Part shown: one piece after another, positions 24,455 to 32,853 of the stretch
Layout of the letters: the number at the start of each line of letters is the position of its first letter
Position numbering within the stretch: position 1 is the first letter of the stretch
NCBI RefSeq assembly: GCF_014204915.1
Contig: NZ_JACHMH010000001.1
Coordinates: 5,419,501 to 5,483,500, forward strand
From: Crossiella cryophila
GTDB taxonomy: Bacteria > Actinomycetota > Actinomycetes > Mycobacteriales > Pseudonocardiaceae
Length of the DNA: 64,000 nucleotides
Direction of reading: 5' to 3'
Program-made: the position numbers and the translations under genes
The notes under the pieces: model-generated
What the model was told of the DNA's origin: nothing
Database searches by the model: none
The model's input: the letters and a program-made list of their open reading frames with translations, nothing else

Positions 24455-25296
24455 GCCCGGTGCGCACCGGCGTGCTTCGGGTGCCCGGCGCCGGACTGCA
24501 CTACGCGCTCCGCGGCAGCGGCCCGCCCCTGCTGATCCTGCCCGGTGGCGGTGGCGACGCCGACTGCGCCAACCCGCTCACCGAGACCCTGGCCGCCGAC
24601 TTCACCGTGCTGACCTACGACCGCCGCGGCCAGACCCGCACCACGGTGGACGATCCCGTTGCCCAGAAAGGAATCCGGCAGCACGCGGCCGACGTGCACA
24701 GCCTGCTCACTGGCCTCGGCCTGACCGATGCCATGGTGTTCGGCTCCAGCACCGGCGCGGTGATCGGACTCGACCTGGTACGGCAGCACCCCGACCTGAT
24801 CCGCCGCTTCATCGCCCACGAACCACCACTGCTCTCTCTGCTCGCCACCGAGGACCGCGAGGCGGTACGCGGGGTGGTCGGCCAGGTGGACCGGCTGCAC
24901 CGGGAAGGCGGGTGGCAGGCGGTATTCCGGCGGATGGGCCAGGTCCTGGACGTCCCGCTGACCGACCACACCGACCACACCGCCGAAGTGGCCTGGACAC
25001 CACCCACCCAGCGCACCTCCGCCAACCTGGATTTCTTCCTCACCAACGACTTCCCGGCCACCTGGCAGTACCAGCCGGACAACCAGGCGTGGGCGGAACT
25101 GCGCGCGTCCGCCCCGCTGATCACCCCGGCGGTCAGCGCACACGGCCTCACCCGGGAAACCCTCCTTGCCCGCTCCACCCGCGCATTGGCCGACCTGCTC
25201 GGCACCGCCACGGTCGAGCTGCCCGGCGGCCACGACGGCTACCGCACCCACCCCTACTCCTTCGCCACCGCCCTGCGAAAGGTGCTGGCCGGATGA
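24451..25296 (+). CDS. Alpha/beta hydrolase, cluster-encoded
   Basis: A 281-residue alpha/beta hydrolase: oxyanion region LLILPGGGGD, DRRGQTRT, nucleophile elbow VFGSSTGAVIG with S100, and a C-terminal His in PGGHDGYRTHP. It sits between the two DMATS-type genes and overlaps both by four bases (GTGA at 24451, ATGA at 25293). In this setting it may release or transfer the acyl group from the carrier protein, or act as a cyclase or esterase; nothing in the sequence decides this. The longer open frame upstream is out-of-phase shadow of the first prenyltransferase gene. Confidence 0.82.
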   Translation: MSPVRTGVLRVPGAGLHYALRGSGPPLLILPGGGGDADCANPLTETLAADFTVLTYDRRGQTRTTVDDPVAQKGIRQHAADVHSLLTGLGLTDAMVFGSSTGAVIGLDLVRQHPDLIRRFIAHEPPLLSLLATEDREAVRGVVGQVDRLHREGGWQAVFRRMGQVLDVPLTDHTDHTAEVAWTPPTQRTSANLDFFLTNDFPATWQYQPDNQAWAELRASAPLITPAVSAHGLTRETLLARSTRALADLLGTATVELPGGHDGYRTHPYSFATALRKVLAG

Positions 25297-26459
25297 CGAC
25301 CATGCGCGAGTTCGGCGAAACCGCCCTGCGCGACCTGTGCCGCGCCACCAACCTGACCGACCTGGAACCCCAGGCGCTCAACGGCTACCGAACCCTGACC
25401 GAGTCCTGGGGCGACCGCCGCGTCGACCAGCCGCCACTCTGGTCCACCCTGACCTCCGACAGCACCCCACTGGAACTCTCCGTCCTCCTGACCGACGGCC
25501 CGATCGCCCTGCGCGCCACCGTCGAAGCCCTGGCCGAACCCGCCAACCCGGCCACCTACTGGGCCGCCGCCCAACACCTGACCACTCGCCTGACCGAGTC
25601 CCACGACCTGTCCCCGTCCCGCCTGCGCCGCATCGAACACCTGCTGACCCCCGACCCCGCCCGCAGGCCACCCATGGCCGCCTTCCACACCCTGAGCTGG
25701 TCCCGCACCCGAGCACCGGCAGGCAAGATCTACCTCTGGCTCGGCGGCACCCCACCCCGCACCTGCGGCGCCACCTGCGACGAGGTCCTGACCGCCCTCG
25801 GCTTCCCCGGCCAGTGGCCCCGCCTGGCCAACGCCATGCACCCCGAAGACGTGGTCTCCTACCTCTGCCTCGACCTGGGCGAGGACCCGGCGGCCAGGGT
25901 GAAGCTGTACGTCCAGCACCGCGGCCGCCTCTCCGCCGACCGCCTGGCCCGCCTGGACCGCCTCGCCCCACACCGCCCAGCCGGCGACGGCCCAACCCTG
26001 GCCCGGCTGGCCGAGGCCGCCGCGGCCCGATCCGGCTGGCCGCACGGGGTCCCCGCCCGCACCCGGCTGCAATGGCGCTCCAACAGCCGCCGCTTCTGGT
26101 CCTGCGGCACCTACCTGGCCCTGGTCCACCACAGACCGCAACCGATCGACTCGGTCACCCACCAGTTCGCGCTGACCCCGCACTGCCGCAACGACAACGA
26201 GTCCCGCACGATGATCCGCGAGGTCCTGACCGCCTACCAGGCCCCCGAATCCGCCCGAGCCGCCTACGAACGCTGCGCCAACGCCTTCGCCGGCCCAGAC
26301 CCCGAGTCCCAGATGTACGCCCACACCTACTTCAGCGCCCAGCAGACCCCCGACGGCCCACCCCGTATCGCCGTGTACTTCAACCCCCGCATGTTCCACT
26401 CCCGCCACGGCCTGACCAACGGCGACCTCGACCAGGCCAGGCGGTTCCACCATGCCTGA
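25293..26459 (+). CDS. Aromatic prenyltransferase, DMATS/ABBA family (second copy)
   Basis: A 388-residue paralogue of the enzyme at 23240, collinear over its whole length: LTSDSTPLELSVLL (E61), GKIYLWL, VKLYVQHRGRL, LQWRSNSRRFW and IAVYFNPRMF are all kept, so both copies look active. It lacks the first copy's N-terminal extension by about 10 residues and is rich in Arg/Pro codons. Two intact paralogues suggest two successive prenylations, different acceptor positions, or different prenyl donors. The ATG at 25293 overlaps the hydrolase stop; the 3' end overlaps the DUF1295 gene by eight bases. Confidence 0.75.
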   Translation: MTTMREFGETALRDLCRATNLTDLEPQALNGYRTLTESWGDRRVDQPPLWSTLTSDSTPLELSVLLTDGPIALRATVEALAEPANPATYWAAAQHLTTRLTESHDLSPSRLRRIEHLLTPDPARRPPMAAFHTLSWSRTRAPAGKIYLWLGGTPPRTCGATCDEVLTALGFPGQWPRLANAMHPEDVVSYLCLDLGEDPAARVKLYVQHRGRLSADRLARLDRLAPHRPAGDGPTLARLAEAAAARSGWPHGVPARTRLQWRSNSRRFWSCGTYLALVHHRPQPIDSVTHQFALTPHCRNDNESRTMIREVLTAYQAPESARAAYERCANAFAGPDPESQMYAHTYFSAQQTPDGPPRIAVYFNPRMFHSRHGLTNGDLDQARRFHHA

Positions 26460-27300
26460 CCTCGGCCCCCTGGCCGTCAACCTCACCGTCACCCTGGCCC
26501 TGGTACTCCTGCTGACCCTGACCACCTTCTGGGTGGCCCTCCGCCGGAACCGCTACGACACCGTCGACACCGCCTGGGGCCTGGGTTTCGCGGTCGTGGC
26601 CCTGACCGGCCTCGCCCTGTCCACCGGCCACGGCAACCAGCCCGTCCGCCTGCTGGTCACCACCCTCACCGTGATCTGGGGCCTACGCCTGGCCACGCAC
26701 CTCCACCGCCGCAACCGCCACCGCCCGGAGGACCCCCGCTACGCCGCCATCACGATCATGGCCACCGCCCGCCCCCACCCCAAGTGGTTCCTGCTCACCC
26801 GCGTCTACCTGGTCCAAGCCGCCTACCTGTGGCTGGTCTCCCTGCCAGTCCAGTTCACCCAATACCTCGGCGGCGAACCAACCCTGCTCCACTGGCTGGG
26901 CACCACCCTCTGGCTACTGGGCTTCACCCTGGAAACCCTCGCCGACCACCAACTGACCCAATTCCGCGCCAACCCCGCCAACCACGGCAAGGTCCTCGAC
27001 CAGGGCCTCTGGCGCTACACCCGCCACCCCAACTACTTCGGCGACGCCTGCCTCTGGTGGGGCCTGTACCTACTGGCCTGCGACACCTGGCTCGGCGCCA
27101 CCACCATCCTCGCCCCCCTCCTGATGACATTCCTGCTGGCCCGCGGCATCGGCGGCAAACCCATGCTCGAACGCCACCTCCACCTGCACCGCCCGGCCTA
27201 CGCCGCCTACACCCGCCGAACGAGCGGCTTCTTCCCCCGCCCACCGGGAAAATCGGGCAACCAGCCGGGACTCCCAGACAAACCGGGCGGCAACCAATAG
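26452..27300 (+). CDS. DUF1295 membrane protein (steroid 5-alpha-reductase/ICMT-like)
   Basis: A 282-residue protein with six or so hydrophobic helices and the family signature GLWRYTRHPNYFGDACLWWG near residues 185-205, followed by GIGGKPMLERHL. DUF1295 proteins are related to steroid 5-alpha reductases and isoprenylcysteine methyltransferases, so a reduction of an enone or a methyl transfer on a lipophilic intermediate are both possible. It overlaps the second prenyltransferase and is the last clear member of the cluster. The C-terminal tail is Gly/Pro/Asn-rich and probably disordered. Confidence 0.8.
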   Translation: MPDLGPLAVNLTVTLALVLLLTLTTFWVALRRNRYDTVDTAWGLGFAVVALTGLALSTGHGNQPVRLLVTTLTVIWGLRLATHLHRRNRHRPEDPRYAAITIMATARPHPKWFLLTRVYLVQAAYLWLVSLPVQFTQYLGGEPTLLHWLGTTLWLLGFTLETLADHQLTQFRANPANHGKVLDQGLWRYTRHPNYFGDACLWWGLYLLACDTWLGATTILAPLLMTFLLARGIGGKPMLERHLHLHRPAYAAYTRRTSGFFPRPPGKSGNQPGLPDKPGGNQ

Positions 27301-27355
27301 CTGCCACGACCAGCTGCCCCTATACAGGAGAGAAGCCGGAACGGGGAGGACAGGC

Positions 27356-27550
27356 ATGGCGGATTTCACCTGGCTACGCGGCCGCACGACGGAACTGGTG
27401 GCCGCGGTGACCAACGGCGACCGCAGGCGGGCCGAACAGCTCGTCGCGCACACCGGAGCCGAGGGCGGCACCGAAGCCACCGAACACCTGCTGACCGAAC
27501 TGCTGGTGCGGATCCAGCTACAGGCGACCAGTCCGACCTCACGAGCGTGA
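27356..27550 (+). CDS. Small hypothetical protein
   Basis: A 64-residue basic/neutral protein (starts MADFTWLRGRTTELV) with predicted helices and no membrane segment. The ATG is preceded by a good ribosome-binding site (ggggagga). It ends four bases before the GTCCACTGTGGAC palindrome and converges on the lipoprotein gene. I do not recognise a family. It could be the last gene of the cluster transcript, but the 55-base gap argues for a separate role. Confidence 0.5.
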   Translation: MADFTWLRGRTTELVAAVTNGDRRRAEQLVAHTGAEGGTEATEHLLTELLVRIQLQATSPTSRA

Positions 27551-27554
27551 ACTA

Positions 27555-27567
27555 GTCCACTGTGGAC
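27555..27567. terminator. GTCCAC(T)GTGGAC palindrome in a convergent gap
   Basis: A perfect 6-bp inverted repeat around one base, filling most of the 19-base gap between the stop codons of two convergent genes. The same element occurs at 45035-45047 in an equivalent place, at 28584-28596, and as part of the hairpin at 11537-11587. Bidirectional termination is the simplest reading. Confidence 0.55.
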
Positions 27568-27569
27568 GA

Positions 27570-28334
27570 TCAGCCGCCCAGTGCCGTTTCCGGGGAGCAG
27601 CCAGGGCCGCCTTCGCCGGTCCTGGTCTCCCGCCAGGACAACCCGTAGGTGCGGACGTTCCCGGCCTTGCGCACGGCCATGACGCAGTTCAACGACTCGC
27701 CGCGCCCCGACCACGCCGCCACCCCGACATCGGCGCCCACCACCTTCGCCTGCACGCCCTGGAACGGGGCCTCGGGTGAACCTGGTGCGGGCACGGCGAG
27801 TTCCTTGCGCATGGTGGCGACCACGTCCTCCGCCACCGGTGCGGCGGGCAGTCCGCGGAGCAGGGCCATGAGTTTGTCGCCCGCGTCGGGTGGGAGTTTC
27901 CAGTACACCGGCAGTGGTGGTGGGGTGTAGGGCTTGGCGTCCTTGGGGCAGGGGGTGCGCTCGGGTTTGCCGATGATCCCGTAGTAGTTGAAGTTCAGTT
28001 CGTAGCAGGCGTCCAGTGCGGGTTTGCGGCTGCCGAAAATTCCGCTGGGTTCCCTGGCGTCCTCGTGGATCCGGATCACCAGGTGGGCGGTCTGCTCCAT
28101 CGGGTCCAGGCCGTGTGGGACCTCGCGGGCCACCAGCACCGCGAAGTCCGCCGACCTGCCCAGGCTGGTGGCCAGTGCCGCTCGGGCGAAGCCCGCCGCG
28201 TCCGACTGCCTTGGGTAGCCGATCGCGGTGGCCAGGGTGTCGGCCTGGCGGTCTGTTTCGGTGGTGCCGGGGTGGGCGCAGGCGGTCAGGGCCAGGAGCA
28301 GGCCGAGCGCGGGTAGGAGGCGGAAGGTACGCAC
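27570..28334 (-). CDS. Putative secreted lipoprotein, unknown function
   Basis: A 254-residue protein when started at the GTG at 28334: MRTFRLLPALGLLLALTACA, a classic lipoprotein signal with lipobox LTAC. The mature part has four or so Cys residues, an acidic/basic mix and a Pro-rich PYTPPPLPVYWKLPPD stretch; no known enzyme motif is visible. The frame is open to 28589, but that upstream part covers the decayed SnoaL copy. A truncated second copy of this gene's 5' part lies at 29300-29415, so the locus was duplicated. Confidence 0.72.
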   Translation of the reverse strand: MRTFRLLPALGLLLALTACAHPGTTETDRQADTLATAIGYPRQSDAAGFARAALATSLGRSADFAVLVAREVPHGLDPMEQTAHLVIRIHEDAREPSGIFGSRKPALDACYELNFNYYGIIGKPERTPCPKDAKPYTPPPLPVYWKLPPDAGDKLMALLRGLPAAPVAEDVVATMRKELAVPAPGSPEAPFQGVQAKVVGADVGVAAWSGRGESLNCVMAVRKAGNVRTYGLSWRETRTGEGGPGCSPETALGG

Positions 28335-28361
28335 CGGGCCAGCCAACCGTGCCCGCGCGGA

Positions 28362-28540
28362 CTTGTCCTGAGTGTTTCTACTTCTCCGGCGAGGGAGTGG
28401 TCTTCGGTGGCGTTGGTGATGATGCGGTCGAGGCATCAGGAGGTGGTGCGGTCGGTGAAGGAGTGGTGTTCGTGGGTGACCGCCCAGCGGTTGTCGGTCT
28501 TGGCCAGACATAGGGTCAGGCGGAGTCTGCGGGGACGGAG
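28362..28540 (-). pseudogene. Decayed C-terminal fragment of the SnoaL-like gene
   Basis: On the minus strand this stretch matches two separated parts of the intact gene at 29437-30219. It has the stop-proximal ...EK-stop end with the same 16 bases following the stop (cttgtcctgagtgttt; 28362-28377 and 29421-29436), and a block around 28460-28535 that matches 29830-29915. The sequence between is deleted and the frame is interrupted. Together with the lipoprotein remnant at 29300 it marks a duplicated gene pair. Confidence 0.7.
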
Positions 28541-28583
28541 GCGGTGGAGCACTTCGCCGACTGCTGACCGCTGACCCGGTTGA

Positions 28584-28596
28584 GTCCACAGTGGAC
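28584..28596. repeat. GTCCAC(A)GTGGAC palindrome
   Basis: The same 13-base palindrome as at 27555 and 45035, here about 110 bases beyond the 3' end of the minus-strand membrane protein gene (28705). It could end that transcript. It sits at the edge of the segment that separates the two copies of the duplicated pair. Confidence 0.45.
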
Positions 28597-28704
28597 GGTT
28601 AATGGTCAGCCGTGCAGCAGCGCGGTGTACGGAGTGGACAAGCAGATGAGTTCGTTCGAACGGGGCTGGGGGCTGGCTGTGGACAGCTTCGCTCAGTGTG
28701 GGTG

Positions 28705-29172
28705 CTACTTCTTCTTGCGGTCAGGTCGAATTCTTACCGGCCGACCCCTCGCGTCCCGTTCCCTGCGGGTGACATCCTGCGTGAAGCCGGCGAGTCCGAT
28801 GGCGAGCACCGGAGCCGCTAGAAACCACCACCAACCACTTGAGGTGAGGGCGGTGTAGGCCAACCACGAGCCGCCACCGATGAAGGCCACTCCTAGTACG
28901 ATTCCCGTCGGATCTCGGCGCTTGGTCTGCTCCTCGCTGACGAACGAGGTCAGGCTGGCCTCCACGTGCCGTGTCACCAGCATCTTGGCCGCGCTGTCCG
29001 CTGGCAATGAGCCAGCGATTTCCAGCATGGTTTTCAGCTCGTTCAGGCGAGCCGATCGTGCTCGGTGCATCTCCCAGAGCTTGAGTCCGGCGGCGATGGC
29101 GCCGAACACTCCGACCAGAATCTTCGACCAAGTGTCCCAGTCCATCTCCGGAAGATCCCACTTGACGGTCAC
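28705..29172 (-). CDS. Hypothetical membrane protein with N-terminal helical domain
   Basis: A 155-residue protein: a hydrophobic helix near the start (ILVGVFGAIAAGLKLWEM), a charged helical middle (about 40-85), then two membrane helices (GIVLGVAFIGGGSWLAYTAL and a WWWFLAAPVLAIGLAGF segment), and a very basic tail ending RKKK. I do not recognise a family. Codon use is less GC-biased at third positions than in its neighbours (many A/T-ending codons), so it may be an import. The start is a GTG at 29172; an ATG at 29145 is an alternative. It lies between the two copies of a duplicated locus. Confidence 0.55.
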   Translation of the reverse strand: MTVKWDLPEMDWDTWSKILVGVFGAIAAGLKLWEMHRARSARLNELKTMLEIAGSLPADSAAKMLVTRHVEASLTSFVSEEQTKRRDPTGIVLGVAFIGGGSWLAYTALTSSGWWWFLAAPVLAIGLAGFTQDVTRRERDARGRPVRIRPDRKKK

Positions 29173-29299
29173 GAATCCGGCCTTATTCGGTAACTGGCTG
29201 TGGTCGTTCTCAGCCCGACTAGCCGGTCAACTCCGCGACAGGGACGTCAGCGCAGTCAAGATCCACCCGGTGCTGTCTCTGGGCCGTCGGACGACGGTA

Positions 29300-29415
29300 C
29301 CCGCTGCGACTCAACGGGCTACCAGCATCGTGAAGTTGCGCTGCCGACCGAGGCGGGTGGCCAGTGTCTCCCTGGCGAACCCCGCCGCGCTCTCCTGCCT
29401 CGGGTAGCTGGCCGC
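29300..29415 (-). pseudogene. Decayed 5' fragment of the lipoprotein gene
   Basis: The stretch around 29318-29415 resembles 28128-28226 inside the intact lipoprotein gene: both contain a run like accgaggcgggtggccagtg followed by a gcgaa-cccgccgcg-tc-tgcct-gggtag series. The signal sequence and the 3' half are missing and no start codon serves the frame. It lies directly downstream of the intact SnoaL-like gene, the same order as in the other copy. Confidence 0.65.
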
Positions 29416-29436
29416 ACGCCCTTGTCCTGAGTGTTT

Positions 29437-30219
29437 TTACTTCTCCACCGCCGGATGGGACAGGTGCTGGTGGATCAGTTGCCAGCCGCCCTCGCGACGC
29501 TGGAAGACGCGGGTGCCGCGGGAGCGGTCCTCGACGCCGTCGGTGCTGATCCGGTCAAGGCCCCAGGACACGGCCAGGTCGCCGTCGACGTGGATGGTGA
29601 GGGCGGGGGTGTCGAAGGTGATCTCCTCCGGGGTGGATTCCAGGCCCTGGCGGCAGACTTCGCGGACCTCTTCGACGCCGACGTACTCCAGTTGACCCGC
29701 GTGTTCGTAGGAGACGATTTCCGGGGCGATGGTGGACATCAGGCCGTCGAGGTCCTTGGTCGCGGTTTGTGCGGTCCACTGCTCGTGCACGGTTCGGATC
29801 TCGGTGGCGGCGATTTCCGGGGCGGTGGAGCGGTCGGTGAAGGAGTGGTGTTCGTGGGTGACGCTCCAGCGGCCGCCGGTTTTGGTCAGGCCCAGGGTCA
29901 GGCGGAGTCTGCGGTCGGGGACGCGGGCGAAGTCGGCTGGGGTGCCGCAGCGCAGTAGGGCGAAGGCGAAGGCGACCTCGGGGCCCGCGGTGACCTCCAG
30001 GGATTCGATCTCGAAGAGGGCGCCGGTGGACTGCCACTGGAAGAAGCCGGGCCAGCTGTCGCGGTAGGCGTCCAGGCCGCGGAGGCCCTGCTCGGGTGGG
30101 GGCACGTCGAACATGACGATGCCGGGGGCGTGGTCGGCGAGGACGGCCTCCAGGTCGGCGGCGTGTACGGCGGTGGCCCAGCGGTGGATGAGGTCGTGGA
30201 TCTGCTGTTCGTCGGTCAT
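29437..30219 (-). CDS. Double SnoaL-like (NTF2-fold) domain protein
   Basis: A 260-residue soluble protein made of two consecutive SnoaL/DUF4440-type domains (about 1-125 and 126-260). Each begins with an IHDLIHRWATAVHAADLEAVL or IRTVHEQWTAQTATKDLDGLM helix and ends in a WSVTHEHHSF or WQLIHQHLS strand. Such folds bind small hydrophobic molecules or act as simple isomerases. The start chosen is the ATG at 30219; the longer frame to 30339 runs into the divergent sigma gene's leader. It is divergent from a sigma factor that itself carries an NTF2-like C-terminal domain, which hints at a shared ligand or control. Confidence 0.8.
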   Translation of the reverse strand: MTDEQQIHDLIHRWATAVHAADLEAVLADHAPGIVMFDVPPPEQGLRGLDAYRDSWPGFFQWQSTGALFEIESLEVTAGPEVAFAFALLRCGTPADFARVPDRRLRLTLGLTKTGGRWSVTHEHHSFTDRSTAPEIAATEIRTVHEQWTAQTATKDLDGLMSTIAPEIVSYEHAGQLEYVGVEEVREVCRQGLESTPEEITFDTPALTIHVDGDLAVSWGLDRISTDGVEDRSRGTRVFQRREGGWQLIHQHLSHPAVEK

Positions 30220-30313
30220 GTCGGGTCCCTCTGATCGGTGACTGATACCGGTGGAACCCGGGGAATCGGCGGAACTCATCGCGGTGGCGGGAAGTTCCTT
30301 GCAAGATGGGCGG

Positions 30314-31261
30314 GTGACCGCGCCTGCCGAACTGCTCACCGCCGCCCGCCGTGGCGATGCCGACGCGTTCGAGCAGCTGGTCCTGCCCTACCGGGGCGAG
30401 CTGCTGGCGCACTGCTACCGGATGCTCGGCTCGCTGCACGACGCCGAGGACGCGCTGCAGGAGTCGTTGGTGCGGGCCTGGCGGGGGCTGGACAACCTGG
30501 ATGATCGTGGGTTCGTGCGGGCCTGGTTGTACAAGATCGCGACCAATCGGTGCCTGACGATGGTCGAGCGGCGGGGGCGGCGGGAGTTGCCGGTGGACCT
30601 GGATCCGGCGATGCCTTCGACCGAGGTCAGTTGGCTGGAGCCTTATCCCTCGCCCGAGCAGCACTATCTGGCGCGGGAGGGTGTTGAGCTGGCGTTCGTG
30701 GCCGCGTTGCAGCATCTGACCGCGACCCAGCGGGCGGTGCTGATCCTGCGCGAGGTGCTCGGGTTCTCCGCGGCGGAGGTGGCCGGTCAGTTGGACAGTT
30801 CGGTCGCCTCGGTGAACAGCGCGTTGCAGCGGGCCCGGAAGGTGATCGGCTCGGCCGCGCCGACCCAGCAGAGCGTGCTGCGGGAGCTGGGGGAGGAGTC
30901 GGTCGCGGCGATCGCGGCCCGGTGGTCCGAGGCATGGCAGCTCGGTGATGTGGACGCGATCGTGGCCATGCTGGCCGAGGACGCGCGGTACTCGATGCCG
31001 CCGCTGCCCGAGTGGTACCGGGGCCGGGACGCGATCCGCGCCTTCCTGCTCGACGGCCCGTTGCGGTACGGCTGGCGGTTCCTGCCGACCACGGCCAACG
31101 GGCAGCTCGCCTTCGGCACCTACATGTGGGCGGAGGCCGCAGGCCACTACCGGCCGGGTGGCCTGGATATCCTTACCCTGCAAGGTGATCGGGTGGTCGA
31201 GGTGACCGCCTTCCTCACCGCCGACCTGACCCGGTTCGGACTGCCCGCCCACCTGTCATGA
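30314..31261 (+). CDS. ECF sigma factor with C-terminal SnoaL-like domain (SigJ/TIGR02960-like)
   Basis: About 315 residues from the GTG at 30314 (a further-upstream GTG at 30251 is possible). Region 2 is [25 protein letters not shown], region 4 is [21 protein letters not shown] followed by [13 protein letters not shown]. After residue ~190 comes an NTF2-like domain ([20 protein letters not shown] ... [18 protein letters not shown]). In this class the C-terminal domain modulates sigma activity in place of a separate anti-sigma factor. The targets may include the divergent double-SnoaL gene. It overlaps the convergent WYL gene by six bases. Confidence 0.88.
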   Translation: MTAPAELLTAARRGDADAFEQLVLPYRGELLAHCYRMLGSLHDAEDALQESLVRAWRGLDNLDDRGFVRAWLYKIATNRCLTMVERRGRRELPVDLDPAMPSTEVSWLEPYPSPEQHYLAREGVELAFVAALQHLTATQRAVLILREVLGFSAAEVAGQLDSSVASVNSALQRARKVIGSAAPTQQSVLRELGEESVAAIAARWSEAWQLGDVDAIVAMLAEDARYSMPPLPEWYRGRDAIRAFLLDGPLRYGWRFLPTTANGQLAFGTYMWAEAAGHYRPGGLDILTLQGDRVVEVTAFLTADLTRFGLPAHLS

Positions 31262-32221
31262 CCCGGCCGCCCGCAGCCGCTCCGCCAACTCACGGGCCCG
31301 CTGACCGAGTTCGGGTGGGTCGAGCACCTGGAAGTCGTGGCCCAGCAACAGGATGTGCATCAGCACCAGGTCCAGGTTCGCGCCGCCGCTGAGCACCTCG
31401 CAGTGATTGTCCTGGTGTGGCCGGACGACCGCCGCGGCGGCCGGGATCTGGTTGCGCACCAGCTCGGCCGGGGCTTGCACCAGGAAGCGGGCCTGGTGCG
31501 GGTAGACGCGGCTGGCCACGCCCTCCTGCACGTAGGTCGCGGCGTCGGGCACCGGGCGGGGGCGGAACCGCCAGGAGCGGGCGGCCACCTCGGTCATCCG
31601 GTCGACGCGGAAGCTGCGCCAGGCGTCCCGGTCCAGGTCGTAGGCGAGCAGGTACCAGCGGCGGTCGGAGGCGACCAGGCGGTAGGGCTCGACCCGCCGT
31701 CGGCGCACCTCGCCCCGGGACGGGTAGGTGAAACCGGCCTCCACCTCATCCCGGCAGGCCCTGGCCAGGGTCAGCAGCGCCTCGGCGTCGATTGGCGTGC
31801 GGCCGCCGTCGAAGGAGACCACCGAATCGGCCAGCGCCCGCACCTCGGCGCGCAGCCGGGTGGGCAGTACCCGGTCCAGTTTGGACAGTGCGCGCAACGC
31901 CGCCTCACCCGCACCCGCGACCGCGCCGCCCGCACCGGCCAGCAGCGAGACCGCGGTGGCGATGGCCTCCGCGTCATCCAGCAGCAGTGGCGGCATGTCC
32001 TGGCCGGGGCCGAGCTGGTAGCCGCCGCCGACGCCCTGACTGGCCTGCACCGGGTAGCCGAGCGCCCGCAGCCGCTCGACGTCGCGGCGCACCGTGCGCG
32101 CGGTGACGCCCAGCCGTCCGGCCAGCTCGGGGCCGGTCCAGACCGGGCGCTGTTGCAGCAGGCCGAGCAGGGTGAGCACGCGCTCGGTGGTGCCCCGCTC
32201 CGCGTCACCCGTCAGGTCCAT
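31256..32221 (-). CDS. WYL-domain transcriptional regulator (HTH_11/YafY type)
   Basis: A 321-residue regulator: an N-terminal winged helix ([19 protein letters not shown]...[18 protein letters not shown]), a middle linker, and a WYL domain ([23 protein letters not shown]) followed by a WCX-like C-terminus. WYL domains often bind ligands or single-stranded nucleic acid. Its start faces the DinB-VOC gene pair 63 bases away, so it probably controls them. Confidence 0.9.
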   Translation of the reverse strand: MDLTGDAERGTTERVLTLLGLLQQRPVWTGPELAGRLGVTARTVRRDVERLRALGYPVQASQGVGGGYQLGPGQDMPPLLLDDAEAIATAVSLLAGAGGAVAGAGEAALRALSKLDRVLPTRLRAEVRALADSVVSFDGGRTPIDAEALLTLARACRDEVEAGFTYPSRGEVRRRRVEPYRLVASDRRWYLLAYDLDRDAWRSFRVDRMTEVAARSWRFRPRPVPDAATYVQEGVASRVYPHQARFLVQAPAELVRNQIPAAAAVVRPHQDNHCEVLSGGANLDLVLMHILLLGHDFQVLDPPELGQRARELAERLRAAGS

Positions 32222-32283
32222 ATCGGGGAGCCTGCCAGAGATAGCGGACCGATACTGTCCGCTAGGCGTGTCAGGGTGGGGCC

Positions 32284-32853
32284 ATGGACGAACTCGACTG
32301 GAACCAGCGGTTGCGCGAGCAGTGGGAGTTCCACTGGGATCACCAGGTGCGCGCCCGGCTGGACGGCCTCACCGACGAGGAGTACTTCTTCTCGCCGGTC
32401 CCGGACGCCTGGAGCGTGCGCCCGCGCGGCACCGCGATCACGCCGCTGGCCACCGGCGGCGGCGATTTTGTCATCGACTGGGCCTACCCCGCGCCGTCGC
32501 CCGCGCCGTTCAGCACGATCGCCTGGCGCCTGAGCCACGTCATCGTGGGCGTGCTCGCCATGCGCAACGCCGCGCACTTCGGCGCCCCCGCGGTCGCCTA
32601 CGACACCTGGGAGTACGCCGGGGACGCGGCCACCGCACTCGACCAGCTCAACACCCAGCTCGACCTGTGGCTGACCGGGGTGCGCGGCCTGGGCGCGGAC
32701 GGCCTGCGGGTGCCGGTCGGCGACAAGGAGCCCTACCCCGAGCTGACCATGGCCGACCTGGTGCTGCACATCCACCGCGAACTGATCCACCATCTCTCCG
32801 AGGTCGCCCTGCTGCGTGACCTCCACCTGCACACGAACGGAGCCACCCGATGA
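32284..32853 (+). CDS. DinB-family metal-dependent protein
   Basis: A 189-residue four-helix-bundle protein of the DinB/DUF664 superfamily. His residues that could form the metal triad lie in WRLSHVIVGVLAMRN and in the late VLHIHRELIHHLSEVALLRDL helix. DinB-fold enzymes act as thiol-dependent transferases or isomerases; the substrate is unknown. The next gene overlaps its stop by four bases, and the divergent WYL regulator is the likely controller. Confidence 0.85.
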   Translation: MDELDWNQRLREQWEFHWDHQVRARLDGLTDEEYFFSPVPDAWSVRPRGTAITPLATGGGDFVIDWAYPAPSPAPFSTIAWRLSHVIVGVLAMRNAAHFGAPAVAYDTWEYAGDAATALDQLNTQLDLWLTGVRGLGADGLRVPVGDKEPYPELTMADLVLHIHRELIHHLSEVALLRDLHLHTNGATR

